Part shown: in pieces, positions 57,492-64,000 of the stretch
Numbering within the stretch: position 1 is the first letter of the stretch
Layout: each line of letters opens with the position of its first letter
Position numbers and translations under genes: made by a program
Assembly: GCF_002101965.1 (NCBI RefSeq)
Contig: NZ_LQQA01000008.1
Location: 104,282 to 168,281, forward strand
Length of the DNA: 64,000 nucleotides
DNA from: Mycolicibacterium wolinskyi
GTDB lineage: Bacteria > Actinomycetota > Actinomycetes > Mycobacteriales > Mycobacteriaceae
Direction: 5' to 3'
Notes under the pieces: model-generated
The model's database searches: none
Told to the model about the DNA's origin: nothing
Seen by the model: only the letters and a program-made list of their open reading frames with translations

Positions 57492-58641
57492 ATGCCCGCG
57501 GTGCTTCGCGACGCTGAGTCCCAACCAGCATCTGTGGACCTTGCCCGCGCAAGCCGGTGGCACGCGTTACCGCGACGAGGTCGCATCGGCGTATACGGGC
57601 GCTCCTGCCGACTGCGGCCCGCTCTACACCTGGTCGCGCAGCCCCGGCTACAACGGCCCGCCGCCGCCGATATCGGAGGCCAGCCGGGCGCTGCAGGGGC
57701 CCGCCGTGGAGATCTGCCCGGTATGCCATTTCACGTTGCCCGACGGCTGGCGTGAGGGGCACGCCATCTGCATCGCGCTGGCCGGTGCCCGCGCGACCGG
57801 CAAGAGCCTCTACATCGCGGTGCTGGTCAAGCAGCTCGAGCTGTTGTGCGAACGGTTCGGGTTCTCGATGCAGCCCGTCACACGTGGTACGGCCCACGCC
57901 TATGCCACGAACTACGAGGCACCGCTCTATGTGCAGCGGGGTTTGATTCCGCCGACCCCGACGGTGCACACCCAGACCTCCGATCACCGTGAGCCCCTGA
58001 TGTTTTCGATAGGGACCTGGCACGGGGTGCGCCGCTACCTCGTGCTGCGCGATGTCGCGGGCGAAGACATGGAGTCCGGCGATCTGCACGCGCCACCGTT
58101 CCAGTTCTTCGCGCACGCGGACGCGGTGTTCTTCATGTTCGACCCGTTGCGGGTCAAGACGATCCGCGATCAACTGCACGATCTACTGCCGGCGCAGGTG
58201 GTCAGCGGCGGGGATCCGCGCACCGTGCTGACCAACCTGTTGACGGCGGTACGCCCCGGTCAGCCGAAGCTGGCCGTCATCCTGTCGAAGTTCGACGTGC
58301 TGCGTGCATTGCGTGAGGTGGAGGGCTCCGAGTGGGGCCTGATCATGTCCAACGGCGGTGCGGCATACCTGCGCGACACCTCCGACGGCAGGCAGTACGA
58401 CGACGTCGACGGTCAACTCCTGCATGAGGAGGTGCGCAGCCTGCTGATCCGGCTGCACGGCGGTTCGATCGTCGCCGCGGTCGAGAACCCGGCCACGGGC
58501 ATCCGGCTGCCGAGCCGCAATTTCGTGGTGTCCGCCCTCGGGCATCCGCCCAACGGAAATCGCCTGCACGCCAGGGGCATCGCGCCGTTCCGGTGCGTCG
58601 ACCCGGTCCGGTGGGTCACCTCGAGCTTCGGCGTGCTCTAG
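57484..58641 (+). CDS. Zinc-ribbon TRAFAC-class GTPase
   Basis: A 385-residue protein. An N-terminal zinc ribbon uses CPRC (4-7) and CPVC (78-81), with a long insert. The GTPase domain has Walker A GARATGKS (about 101-108), a switch-II DVAG (about 190) in place of DxxG, and SKFD (about 267-270) as the guanine-specificity NKxD equivalent. It matches the double-GTPase/GAP1 systems. It overlaps the GAP1-like gene by 8 bp. Its TAG stop is shared palindromically with the convergent gene (CTAG at 58638). Confidence 0.82.
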   Translation: MSKCPRCFATLSPNQHLWTLPAQAGGTRYRDEVASAYTGAPADCGPLYTWSRSPGYNGPPPPISEASRALQGPAVEICPVCHFTLPDGWREGHAICIALAGARATGKSLYIAVLVKQLELLCERFGFSMQPVTRGTAHAYATNYEAPLYVQRGLIPPTPTVHTQTSDHREPLMFSIGTWHGVRRYLVLRDVAGEDMESGDLHAPPFQFFAHADAVFFMFDPLRVKTIRDQLHDLLPAQVVSGGDPRTVLTNLLTAVRPGQPKLAVILSKFDVLRALREVEGSEWGLIMSNGGAAYLRDTSDGRQYDDVDGQLLHEEVRSLLIRLHGGSIVAAVENPATGIRLPSRNFVVSALGHPPNGNRLHARGIAPFRCVDPVRWVTSSFGVL

Positions 58642-59549
58642 TCGTCCTTGCGCAGGGTCGCGACGATCTCATCGATGAGCTTCGGGTCCGGCGCACCGGG
58701 ATAGCCCTGTTCGAGCGAAACGATGAACATCACCGAACCCGGCTGACCCTCGACTTTGGTGGCCAGCATCGAATGCAGTGCCGACGGGCCGGTGCATTCG
58801 CTCGCTTCGATGCCGGTGACGGTCGCGATGACCTGGACCGCGGGTTCCCCGCTCACGGTCAGCTCGCGTCGCTCGCCCAGTGAAACCGTCGGCACCACAC
58901 CGCTTCTCGACGTATAGATGTCCTCGACCAGTTGGGTTTCGCGCTGTAGGGCCTCGTCGATGTCGTCGGTGCTGTTGGCGCCGGGGACACCGGTGGCGCC
59001 GCGGTGCAGGTCCGGGCACTGCTTGTTGGGCATTTCGGCCGAGCCGGTCATCGTCCGGACGGGGCAGAAGCCGAACGGGCCGTCCGGGCACGGGACTTCC
59101 CAGCCGATCATGGTCGTGCAGCTGTTGACGGTCCAGTCCGGCGGCACGTCGTAGCCGAGCCCGCGGGGGCTCGCGACGGCGATCCAGTCCGGGGGAGTCT
59201 GCGGCGTGGGGCTGGCGACCCGTCCTTCACATTCCGGGGTAGCGGTGGTCGACGTGGTCGCCGACGTGGTCGTAGTGGCGGCCTCGGTGTCCTCCCCGCC
59301 GGAGTTGAATCTCCACAACACCCCGCCTACGACGATCGCGATGACGAGAACGGCTGCCACTGCCGCGATGATCCACGGGGTCTTGCTCCGTTTCGGGGGC
59401 CTGCCGTGGATGGGTGGGGCCTCGCCGTAGCCCGGCCAGTTGTAGCCCGGCTGGTAACCGCCGTAGTACGGGTTCGCCGGCGGTTGACCCTGGTACGGGC
59501 CTGGGGGCGGCGGATTCCACCCGGGTGGATACCTCGAGGGATCGGTCAA
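58638..59549 (-). CDS. Membrane-anchored protein with Pro/Gly/Tyr-rich cytosolic N terminus
   Basis: A 303-residue protein. The N-terminal 60 residues are Pro/Gly/Tyr-rich (GYQPGYNWPGYGEAPP), then one membrane helix (about 65-88), a Thr-rich stretch and an extracytoplasmic domain with paired Cys (EVPCPDGPFGFCPV). I chose the TTG at 59549 (LTDPSRYPPGW) because GAGGAG lies upstream. The domain family is not recognised. It is convergent with the GTPase gene, sharing its stop codon bases. Confidence 0.68.
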   Translation of the reverse strand: MTDPSRYPPGWNPPPPGPYQGQPPANPYYGGYQPGYNWPGYGEAPPIHGRPPKRSKTPWIIAAVAAVLVIAIVVGGVLWRFNSGGEDTEAATTTTSATTSTTATPECEGRVASPTPQTPPDWIAVASPRGLGYDVPPDWTVNSCTTMIGWEVPCPDGPFGFCPVRTMTGSAEMPNKQCPDLHRGATGVPGANSTDDIDEALQRETQLVEDIYTSRSGVVPTVSLGERRELTVSGEPAVQVIATVTGIEASECTGPSALHSMLATKVEGQPGSVMFIVSLEQGYPGAPDPKLIDEIVATLRKDD

Positions 59550-59665
59550 AGCCGCGCGCTCCTCTGCAATGTTCGTTGTCCGGATTATAGGTACCGCACC
59601 ACACCCCGGTGTCGCGTCGCACAGCGGCCGCTTATCGTGAGCACACCGAGCAGAGAGGGCGATGC

Positions 59666-60169
59666 GTGGGCAGGAACGAGCGGGCAAAGATCGTCATGAC
59701 CGACGACGAGATCGCCGAATTCGTCGAACGCAGTCGGACCGCCACCATGGCCACCGTGCTGCCGAATGGCCGGCCACATCTGGTGGCGATGTGGTACGCG
59801 GTCCTCGACGGCGAGATCTGGTTCGAGACCAAGGCCAAGTCGCAGAAGGCCGTGAACCTGCGCCGCGATCCGACGGTCACCGTGATGATCGAGGACGGCC
59901 TGACCTACAACACCCTGCGCGGGGTATCGATCGACGGTGACGCCGAGATCGTCGATGACCCGGAAACCATACTGCGCGTTGGCATCAGCGTGTGGGAGCG
60001 TTACACCGGGCCATACACCGATGAGATGCGTCCGTTCGTCGACCAGATGATGAACAACCGCATCGCGGTCCGGGTCGTGCCCAGCAGGCTGCGCAGCTGG
60101 GATCACCGGAAACTGGGCCTGCCCGAGATGCCGGTGGGCGGCAGCACGGCGCAGTACCTCAACGCCTAG
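59666..60169 (+). CDS. PPOX-class flavin/F420-binding oxidoreductase
   Basis: A 167-residue split-beta-barrel protein of the pyridoxamine-5'-phosphate-oxidase-like superfamily: ATMATVLPNGRPHLVAMWYAVL, GEIWFETKAKSQKAVNLRRDP and TVTVMIEDG. In mycobacteria such proteins are often F420-dependent. The start GTG at 59666 (VGRNERAKIVM) is preceded by AGAGAGGG. The 3' end overlaps the pirin stop by 4 bp. Confidence 0.87.
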   Translation: MGRNERAKIVMTDDEIAEFVERSRTATMATVLPNGRPHLVAMWYAVLDGEIWFETKAKSQKAVNLRRDPTVTVMIEDGLTYNTLRGVSIDGDAEIVDDPETILRVGISVWERYTGPYTDEMRPFVDQMMNNRIAVRVVPSRLRSWDHRKLGLPEMPVGGSTAQYLNA

Positions 60170-60888
60170 TTCGACGGGCGCGGGCGCGGCTTGAGTCTGC
60201 CGTTCGGCAGCGGCGGGGCGGGCAACCGCGCGGTGTTGCCGCGGTAGCCGGAAACGTCGCCGAAGCGAGCGTCGTTGTCCTGCCAGAGTTCGCGATACAT
60301 CGCGATGTCGTCGTGGCTGCGGCCGACGAAATTCCACCACATCACGAGTTCCTCGGGGAACGGCGGGCCGCCGAGCAGGACGACGCGCGCCGGGCTGTCC
60401 GCGGGATTGGCGAGGTGCAGCAGCTGGTGGCCGGGAGCTTGGTAGGCCAGGTCAGCTACCTCGAGCGGCGTATCGCCGACGTGAACGATCCCTTGGTCCA
60501 ACAGCACACCGTGTTCGTACGCCGGGTCGACATCGAGCGTCAGCACCGCACCGGCCTCGAGGTTGAGCTCGCCGGGCCGCACCATCGCGTGCACGCCCGC
60601 GCTGTCGCGGTGTTCGATCTCGCCCGCGAAAAGCCAACTGACGGTCTGCAGCCCGGTGTGCGGATGAGGCGGAACATCCATGCCGCGGCCGCTGGCCCGG
60701 ACATCGTGCGGCCCGTAGTGGTCGGCGAAACACCATGCGCCGATCAGCGATCGCTCGCGCTGCGGCAGGGTGCGTCGGACGAGTAGCGCCCGCGGCCCAC
60801 CCAGCGGCACCTCGCGTGCGTGCAGGACGCCGGTGAACGCCGAAGTGGCACATGTGACCTCGGCAGGCGCCGTGTCGGTGTTGCTCAT
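60166..60888 (-). CDS. Pirin-family protein
   Basis: A 240-residue bicupin. The metal-binding residues are in [13 protein letters not shown] and EHRDSAG, as in bacterial pirins that show quercetinase-type activity or act as redox cofactors. Start ATG 60888 ([10 protein letters not shown]) avoids a long Ala-rich extension. Divergent from the DivIVA-like gene (55-bp gap). Confidence 0.88.
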   Translation of the reverse strand: MSNTDTAPAEVTCATSAFTGVLHAREVPLGGPRALLVRRTLPQRERSLIGAWCFADHYGPHDVRASGRGMDVPPHPHTGLQTVSWLFAGEIEHRDSAGVHAMVRPGELNLEAGAVLTLDVDPAYEHGVLLDQGIVHVGDTPLEVADLAYQAPGHQLLHLANPADSPARVVLLGGPPFPEELVMWWNFVGRSHDDIAMYRELWQDNDARFGDVSGYRGNTARLPAPPLPNGRLKPRPRPSN

Positions 60889-60943
60889 GAAGCCCACGGT
60901 AATGCGACCGGCTTCCGCAGTCGCCGCGGTTAGCATGAGCGCC

Positions 60944-61201
60944 ATGAGCCGCGTGCTGACCGCCGAGGATGTTCGCAATGCCGAGTTCTCGAAGCCGCCG
61001 ATCGGTAAGCGGGGCTATGACAAGAAGTCGGTCGACGATTTTCTGCAACTCGTCGCGCGCCGCCTCGACGGGCGGGGCCATCTCAGTGCCGACGATGTTC
61101 GCAACATCGGATTCCCGAAGCCCCCGATGTTTCAGCGGGGCTATGACGAGGACGAGGTGGATGCTCTGCTCGACGCGGTGGTCGCCACGCTCGAGCTGTA
61201 G
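60944..61201 (+). CDS. Small protein of two tandem DivIVA-type motifs
   Basis: An 85-residue protein consisting of two copies of a 37-residue unit: [30 protein letters not shown] region, then [30 protein letters not shown]. Each resembles the N-terminal DivIVA/Wag31 membrane-targeting motif (F.kpp.g.rGYd.deVD.fL). The coiled coil of Wag31 is absent. It may bind negatively curved membrane at poles or septa, or interact with Wag31 partners. Confidence 0.82.
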   Translation: MSRVLTAEDVRNAEFSKPPIGKRGYDKKSVDDFLQLVARRLDGRGHLSADDVRNIGFPKPPMFQRGYDEDEVDALLDAVVATLEL

Positions 61202-61275
61202 CGGGAAGAAGTTTGGGGGACGGTGCCGTCAGTGCGCCTCACGGCGAGTGGTCGCTCGCAGCGACGGTTTTGGAT

Positions 61276-61331
61276 GGGGCCCGGGGCATGCCCGGCACCG
61301 TCGAGAAATGTAACGGCACACCCCGGGCCCC
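61276..61331. terminator. GC-rich inverted repeat between the DivIVA-like gene and whiB6
   Basis: GGGGCCCGGGG (61276-61286) and CCCCGGGCCCC (61321-61331) are exact reverse complements separated by 34 bases. The repeat lies between two convergent genes and could stop both transcripts; the long loop makes it atypical. Confidence 0.5.
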
Positions 61332-61407
61332 TATTCCCCCCCGTTCGAAATGTCGCCCTCCCGCCGCCGTCCCCTCGAACGCGGCGGCGAGAGGGCAATG
61401 AGTCACG

Positions 61408-61701
61408 TCAGGCGGCGTCGGGGAAGATCAGCCGGGTCTTGCGCACCGGATAGCCGTGGCGCTCGGCCAGTGACCGGAGCTGCTTGAGCGCGAACGTCCG
61501 GCCCCGGCCACCCTCGGGGACCATGATGCCGGCCCACAGGCCTTCGGCCCGGGGGAGTTCGCAGGCTTCGCGGGCGCACAGCCAGCGCCGCGGGCACTCG
61601 CGGCAGATGACCTTGGCCTCGTCGTCGGGAGTGGAGGTCCACCGTTCCGGGTCGCTCGTGCACACGCCGAGCGGGATTCCGTTGGCCATGAGTGCGTTCA
61701 T
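61408..61701 (-). CDS. whiB6: WhiB-family iron-sulfur regulator, WhiB6-like
   Basis: A 97-residue WhiB protein. The four Fe-S cysteines are in GVCTSD, the CRECPRRWLC run (C-x2-C-x5-C) and the first helix. The GxxMVPEGGRG turn is a variant of the WhiB G[VI]WGG-like motif. WhiB6 regulates ESX-1 genes in mycobacteria and sits next to that locus. The ATG at 61701 follows AGGAG. The long upstream frame is rejected because it continues into the promoter region. Confidence 0.87.
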   Translation of the reverse strand: MNALMANGIPLGVCTSDPERWTSTPDDEAKVICRECPRRWLCAREACELPRAEGLWAGIMVPEGGRGRTFALKQLRSLAERHGYPVRKTRLIFPDAA

Positions 61702-62086
61702 GCTGCTGCTCCTGTTAGGGACTGTTGCGGTGGTCACCGCGTTGAGCAGAACGCTATAGCAACAACCGTAGCGATGCAACAGTTTCTCCGAAACTGAATC
61801 AGGCCGCCGCTACGGAAGTTTGCATCGGTAACGACCGGTGGCCACCTGGGTAAAGACGGGTTGCATCCAAAACTGCACGTCAGCGGGCAGTTTACGGGAC
61901 TGGATCCAATCCGTAGCATCGGTGCGGTTTGTGCTGTGACAAAGGTGTAGCACCTATGTAATTTGCTGAAACCGCGCGGAATCCGAGGCGTAGCGGTGCT
62001 TCGGTAGGGGGTTAGGATTGACTGGTCCAGCGCCCACTTTCGGCCGCCCCAGCTCTGCAGGAACACCAGCGAGGAACCGTCCCGAG
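61702..62086. promoter_or_regulatory. Divergent intergenic region between whiB6 and the XRE-like gene
   Basis: About 385 bp, AT-richer than its surroundings, with no convincing gene. It must hold promoters for both genes. A short inverted repeat GTGCT (61931-61935) and AGCAC (61949-61953) flanks a T-rich spacer. No specific binding motif is claimed. Confidence 0.55.
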
Positions 62087-62860
62087 ATGACCGATGCGGA
62101 GTTCGATCTCGCTACCGGTGAATTCGACATCGGGCTGGTGCGCGCCGGTGCCGCGGCCGCAGCGCGGCGTCGTGAGCTCGACATCAGCCAGCGCAGCCTC
62201 GCGGCGGACGGCATCATCAACGCCGGCGCGCTGATCGCCTTCGAGAAGGGCCGTAGCTGGCCCCGGGAGCGGACGCGCCTGAAGCTCGAGGAAGTGCTGC
62301 GGTGGCCGCCCGGGACCATCGCGCGGCTGCGCCAGGGCGGGTCGGTGCCCGCACCGACGGCGCCCGTCGCACCGCCGTCGCCGCCGCCGGCGGCGACAAC
62401 CGACACGACGATCTCGGTACCCGGCACCGACGAGGTGCCGCTGATCGCGCAGGCGGTTCTCACCGCCGTCAACACCCTCGAGTCGACCGTGCCCACCCTG
62501 CCGGCCGAAGACGATCCCGAGTTCACGCCACGGGTGACGGCGATGCTCGCCGATCTCCGCCAGCTAGAGGCGGTCGCCTCGCGTGCGGCCAGGATCAGCA
62601 TGGTGACGCCGGCGTTGATCAAGGCGCTGAGTGCGGTCCGTCGCCAGATCGACGATTTGACGACGCGTGCGGCCGCCGCCCCCGGGGCGACCTTGGGTCA
62701 GCGCCTGTACGCCGCGCGCCGCCACGCCAACCTCACCGTCGGCGAAACCGCGCAAGCCGCAGGCGTTTCCGAGGACGCCATCGCGCGCGCGGAAGCCGAG
62801 TACCCGGTGGATGCCGCGGCCGTGCACGCGATCGAAGCCGTCATCAAGACGCTGCGCTGA
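62087..62860 (+). CDS. XRE-like regulator with N- and C-terminal helix-turn-helix regions
   Basis: A 257-residue protein. The N-terminal region (about 15-80) holds RRRELDISQRSLAADGIINAG, an XRE-like helix-turn-helix. A Pro/Ala linker and a helical middle follow. The C-terminal LGQRLYAARRHANLTVGETA plus AAGVSEDAIARAE is a second XRE-type element. It lies between whiB6 and a ParA-like gene, as expected for a regulator near ESX-1. ATG 62087 is preferred; an in-frame TTG at 62018 is possible. Confidence 0.7.
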   Translation: MTDAEFDLATGEFDIGLVRAGAAAAARRRELDISQRSLAADGIINAGALIAFEKGRSWPRERTRLKLEEVLRWPPGTIARLRQGGSVPAPTAPVAPPSPPPAATTDTTISVPGTDEVPLIAQAVLTAVNTLESTVPTLPAEDDPEFTPRVTAMLADLRQLEAVASRAARISMVTPALIKALSAVRRQIDDLTTRAAAAPGATLGQRLYAARRHANLTVGETAQAAGVSEDAIARAEAEYPVDAAAVHAIEAVIKTLR

Positions 62861-62866
62861 GCTGGT

Positions 62867-64000
62867 TCAGGACCGCTCGCGCGCCCGGTCGTCGTGTGTC
62901 GGGAAATGCTCGGCCAGTGCCGCGGCGATCTCCAGGAACTTCTTGCGCACCGGCGGTGACATCTCGTGGATGTCGACGACCCCGCCGGGCCGAAGGTGTC
63001 CGTCGAACGGGACCTCGACCACCACCTGCCCCTGGCCGGAGAACTGGTTGGCGAGGATCGACCGGGTGCGTTTGTCGGCGTGGCCGTCGGAGTCGTTGAG
63101 GACGACGACGGTCCGTTGCAACAGGCTGGTCATCCCGCGGGCGGCCAGCCAGTCGAGCGTCTGGCCGGCCGTCGCGGCGCCGTCGACCCACGGCGAGGAC
63201 ACCACGACGAGCGCGTCGAGATCGCGCAGAACCTCTTGTGTCACCGGCGAATCCATCGTCGAGCTGCAGTCGACCACCGAGATCGAGAAATGCCGGTCCA
63301 GCCGGGTCGTGGCCTCGCGGTAGATCGCCGCGTCCAGCACGCGGCGGCGGGCCGGACTGCCCTCGCCGGCGAGGACGAACAGACCCGCCGAGTTGTTGCC
63401 TACCCGGCTGCGCACGTCGGCGAAGGTCTCCAGGTGCTTGTCGGAGGCCAACTCCCAATAGGAGCTGTGCGCGCGGGGATCGACGCGGCTGCCGAGTTTT
63501 CCGAATGAGGTGTCGGCATCGATCGCGACCACGCGGTCGTCCTGGCGCAGGTGCGCGAACATCGACCCGATGCTCGCGGAGACCGTCGTCTTGCCGACGC
63601 CGCCCTTGCCCATGACGCCGACCTTGTAGTGCCCGCGCAGGACCCCTTTGACCTTGGCTTCCATTTCGGCCTGGCGGATGTCCTCGGGCGAGGGCCCCGG
63701 GTTGATGAGGCCGAACGTGGCCCGGTACACCAGCAGGCGCCAGCCGCTGCCGGGCGGTTGGCGTCGCTGCGGCACCAGGTCGTTGACCCTGATCCGGTCG
63801 GCGTAGGAGCCCGGCGGGATGGCCGGCGGCGTGTGCGGCGGTTGGCCGGGCGCACCGGCGTCCGGTGCGAACCCTCCTTCGGTGGGCCACGGTTGGCCGG
63901 GCGGCGGGCCGTAGGGCTGTTGCGGTGGCGGGCCGGGTGGGCGCTGGGGTGGCATCTTCCACCCCGGTGGGTGCTGGTCCCACGGGTCGGGGCGGGGGGC
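62867..64000 (-). CDS. ParA/MinD-like ATPase, partial at the right edge
   Basis: At least 377 codons are open to the window end, so the 5' end lies beyond it. The Pro/Gly-rich N terminus (MPPQRPPGPPP, PPGW) is followed by SGWRLLVYRATFGLINPG and a MinD/ParA domain with GKGGVGKTTV, AIDADTSFGKL and VVDCSSTMDS. It is like Rv3860-type proteins near ESX-1 and shares the pre-P-loop motif with the two ParA-like genes at 14155 and 17500. Confidence 0.8.
   Translation of the reverse strand, partial: APRPDPWDQHPPGWKMPPQRPPGPPPQQPYGPPPGQPWPTEGGFAPDAGAPGQPPHTPPAIPPGSYADRIRVNDLVPQRRQPPGSGWRLLVYRATFGLINPGPSPEDIRQAEMEAKVKGVLRGHYKVGVMGKGGVGKTTVSASIGSMFAHLRQDDRVVAIDADTSFGKLGSRVDPRAHSSYWELASDKHLETFADVRSRVGNNSAGLFVLAGEGSPARRRVLDAAIYREATTRLDRHFSISVVDCSSTMDSPVTQEVLRDLDALVVVSSPWVDGAATAGQTLDWLAARGMTSLLQRTVVVLNDSDGHADKRTRSILANQFSGQGQVVVEVPFDGHLRPGGVVDIHEMSPPVRKKFLEIAAALAEHFPTHDDRARERS

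Overview
The window is high-GC actinobacterial chromosome from a mycobacterium. It most resembles a rapidly growing Mycolicibacterium related to M. smegmatis. The evidence is the conserved near-origin block: gyrA, a DUF3566 membrane gene, tRNA-Ile and tRNA-Ala, cwsA, ppiA, a PH-like gene, crgA, a DUF881 gene, trpG/pabA, pknB, pknA, pbpA, rodA, pstP, fhaB, fhaA and tRNA-Leu. A whiB6-like gene and a MinD/ParA-like gene at the right edge suggest that an ESX-1-type locus begins just outside the window.

Region 1 (1-22.1 kb) is a type VII secretion (ESX) cluster lying directly upstream of gyrA, where gyrB would normally sit. It has one full-length eccC between two different eccD genes, then mycP. 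Opposite these runs a long minus-strand operon: an EspC-like gene, an EspA/EspE-like gene, PE, PPE, espG, a WXG100 esxB-like gene and an esxA-like gene. A YbaB-family pair follows. On the plus strand come a ParA/EspI-like ATPase, eccA and a second ParA-like ATPase, then a module of an EspC-like small protein, a 763-residue WXG-domain protein and a lipoprotein. The gene content recalls ESX-2 or plasmid-type ESX, but the paralogue cannot be assigned from sequence reading alone. eccB and eccE are not in the window.

Region 2 (22-41.5 kb) is the conserved block for cell growth and division, Ser/Thr phosphorylation and gyrA. A MarR regulator, an SDR oxidoreductase and an SRPBCC protein sit between the tRNAs and cwsA and share a matching operator-like repeat.

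Region 3 (41.5-49 kb) is accessory DNA next to tRNA-Leu(CAG). It holds a broken resolvase, a polymorphic toxin with a GH-E-type HNH nuclease domain, an ankyrin protein and a second small protein as likely immunity genes, a lysine-rich orphan toxin-like ORF with a small partner, and a clan GH-A glycosidase-like gene with no visible secretion signal.

Region 4 (48-64 kb) holds an MFS pump with a divergent TetR regulator, several housekeeping enzymes, and a tightly coupled three-gene operon (a beta-rich protein, a GAP1-like protein and a zinc-ribbon TRAFAC GTPase). That operon looks like one of the GTPase-centred conflict systems of actinobacteria. The region closes with a PPOX flavin/F420 protein, pirin, a tiny tandem DivIVA-domain protein, a WhiB6-like regulator, an XRE-like regulator and a third ParA-like ATPase cut by the window edge.
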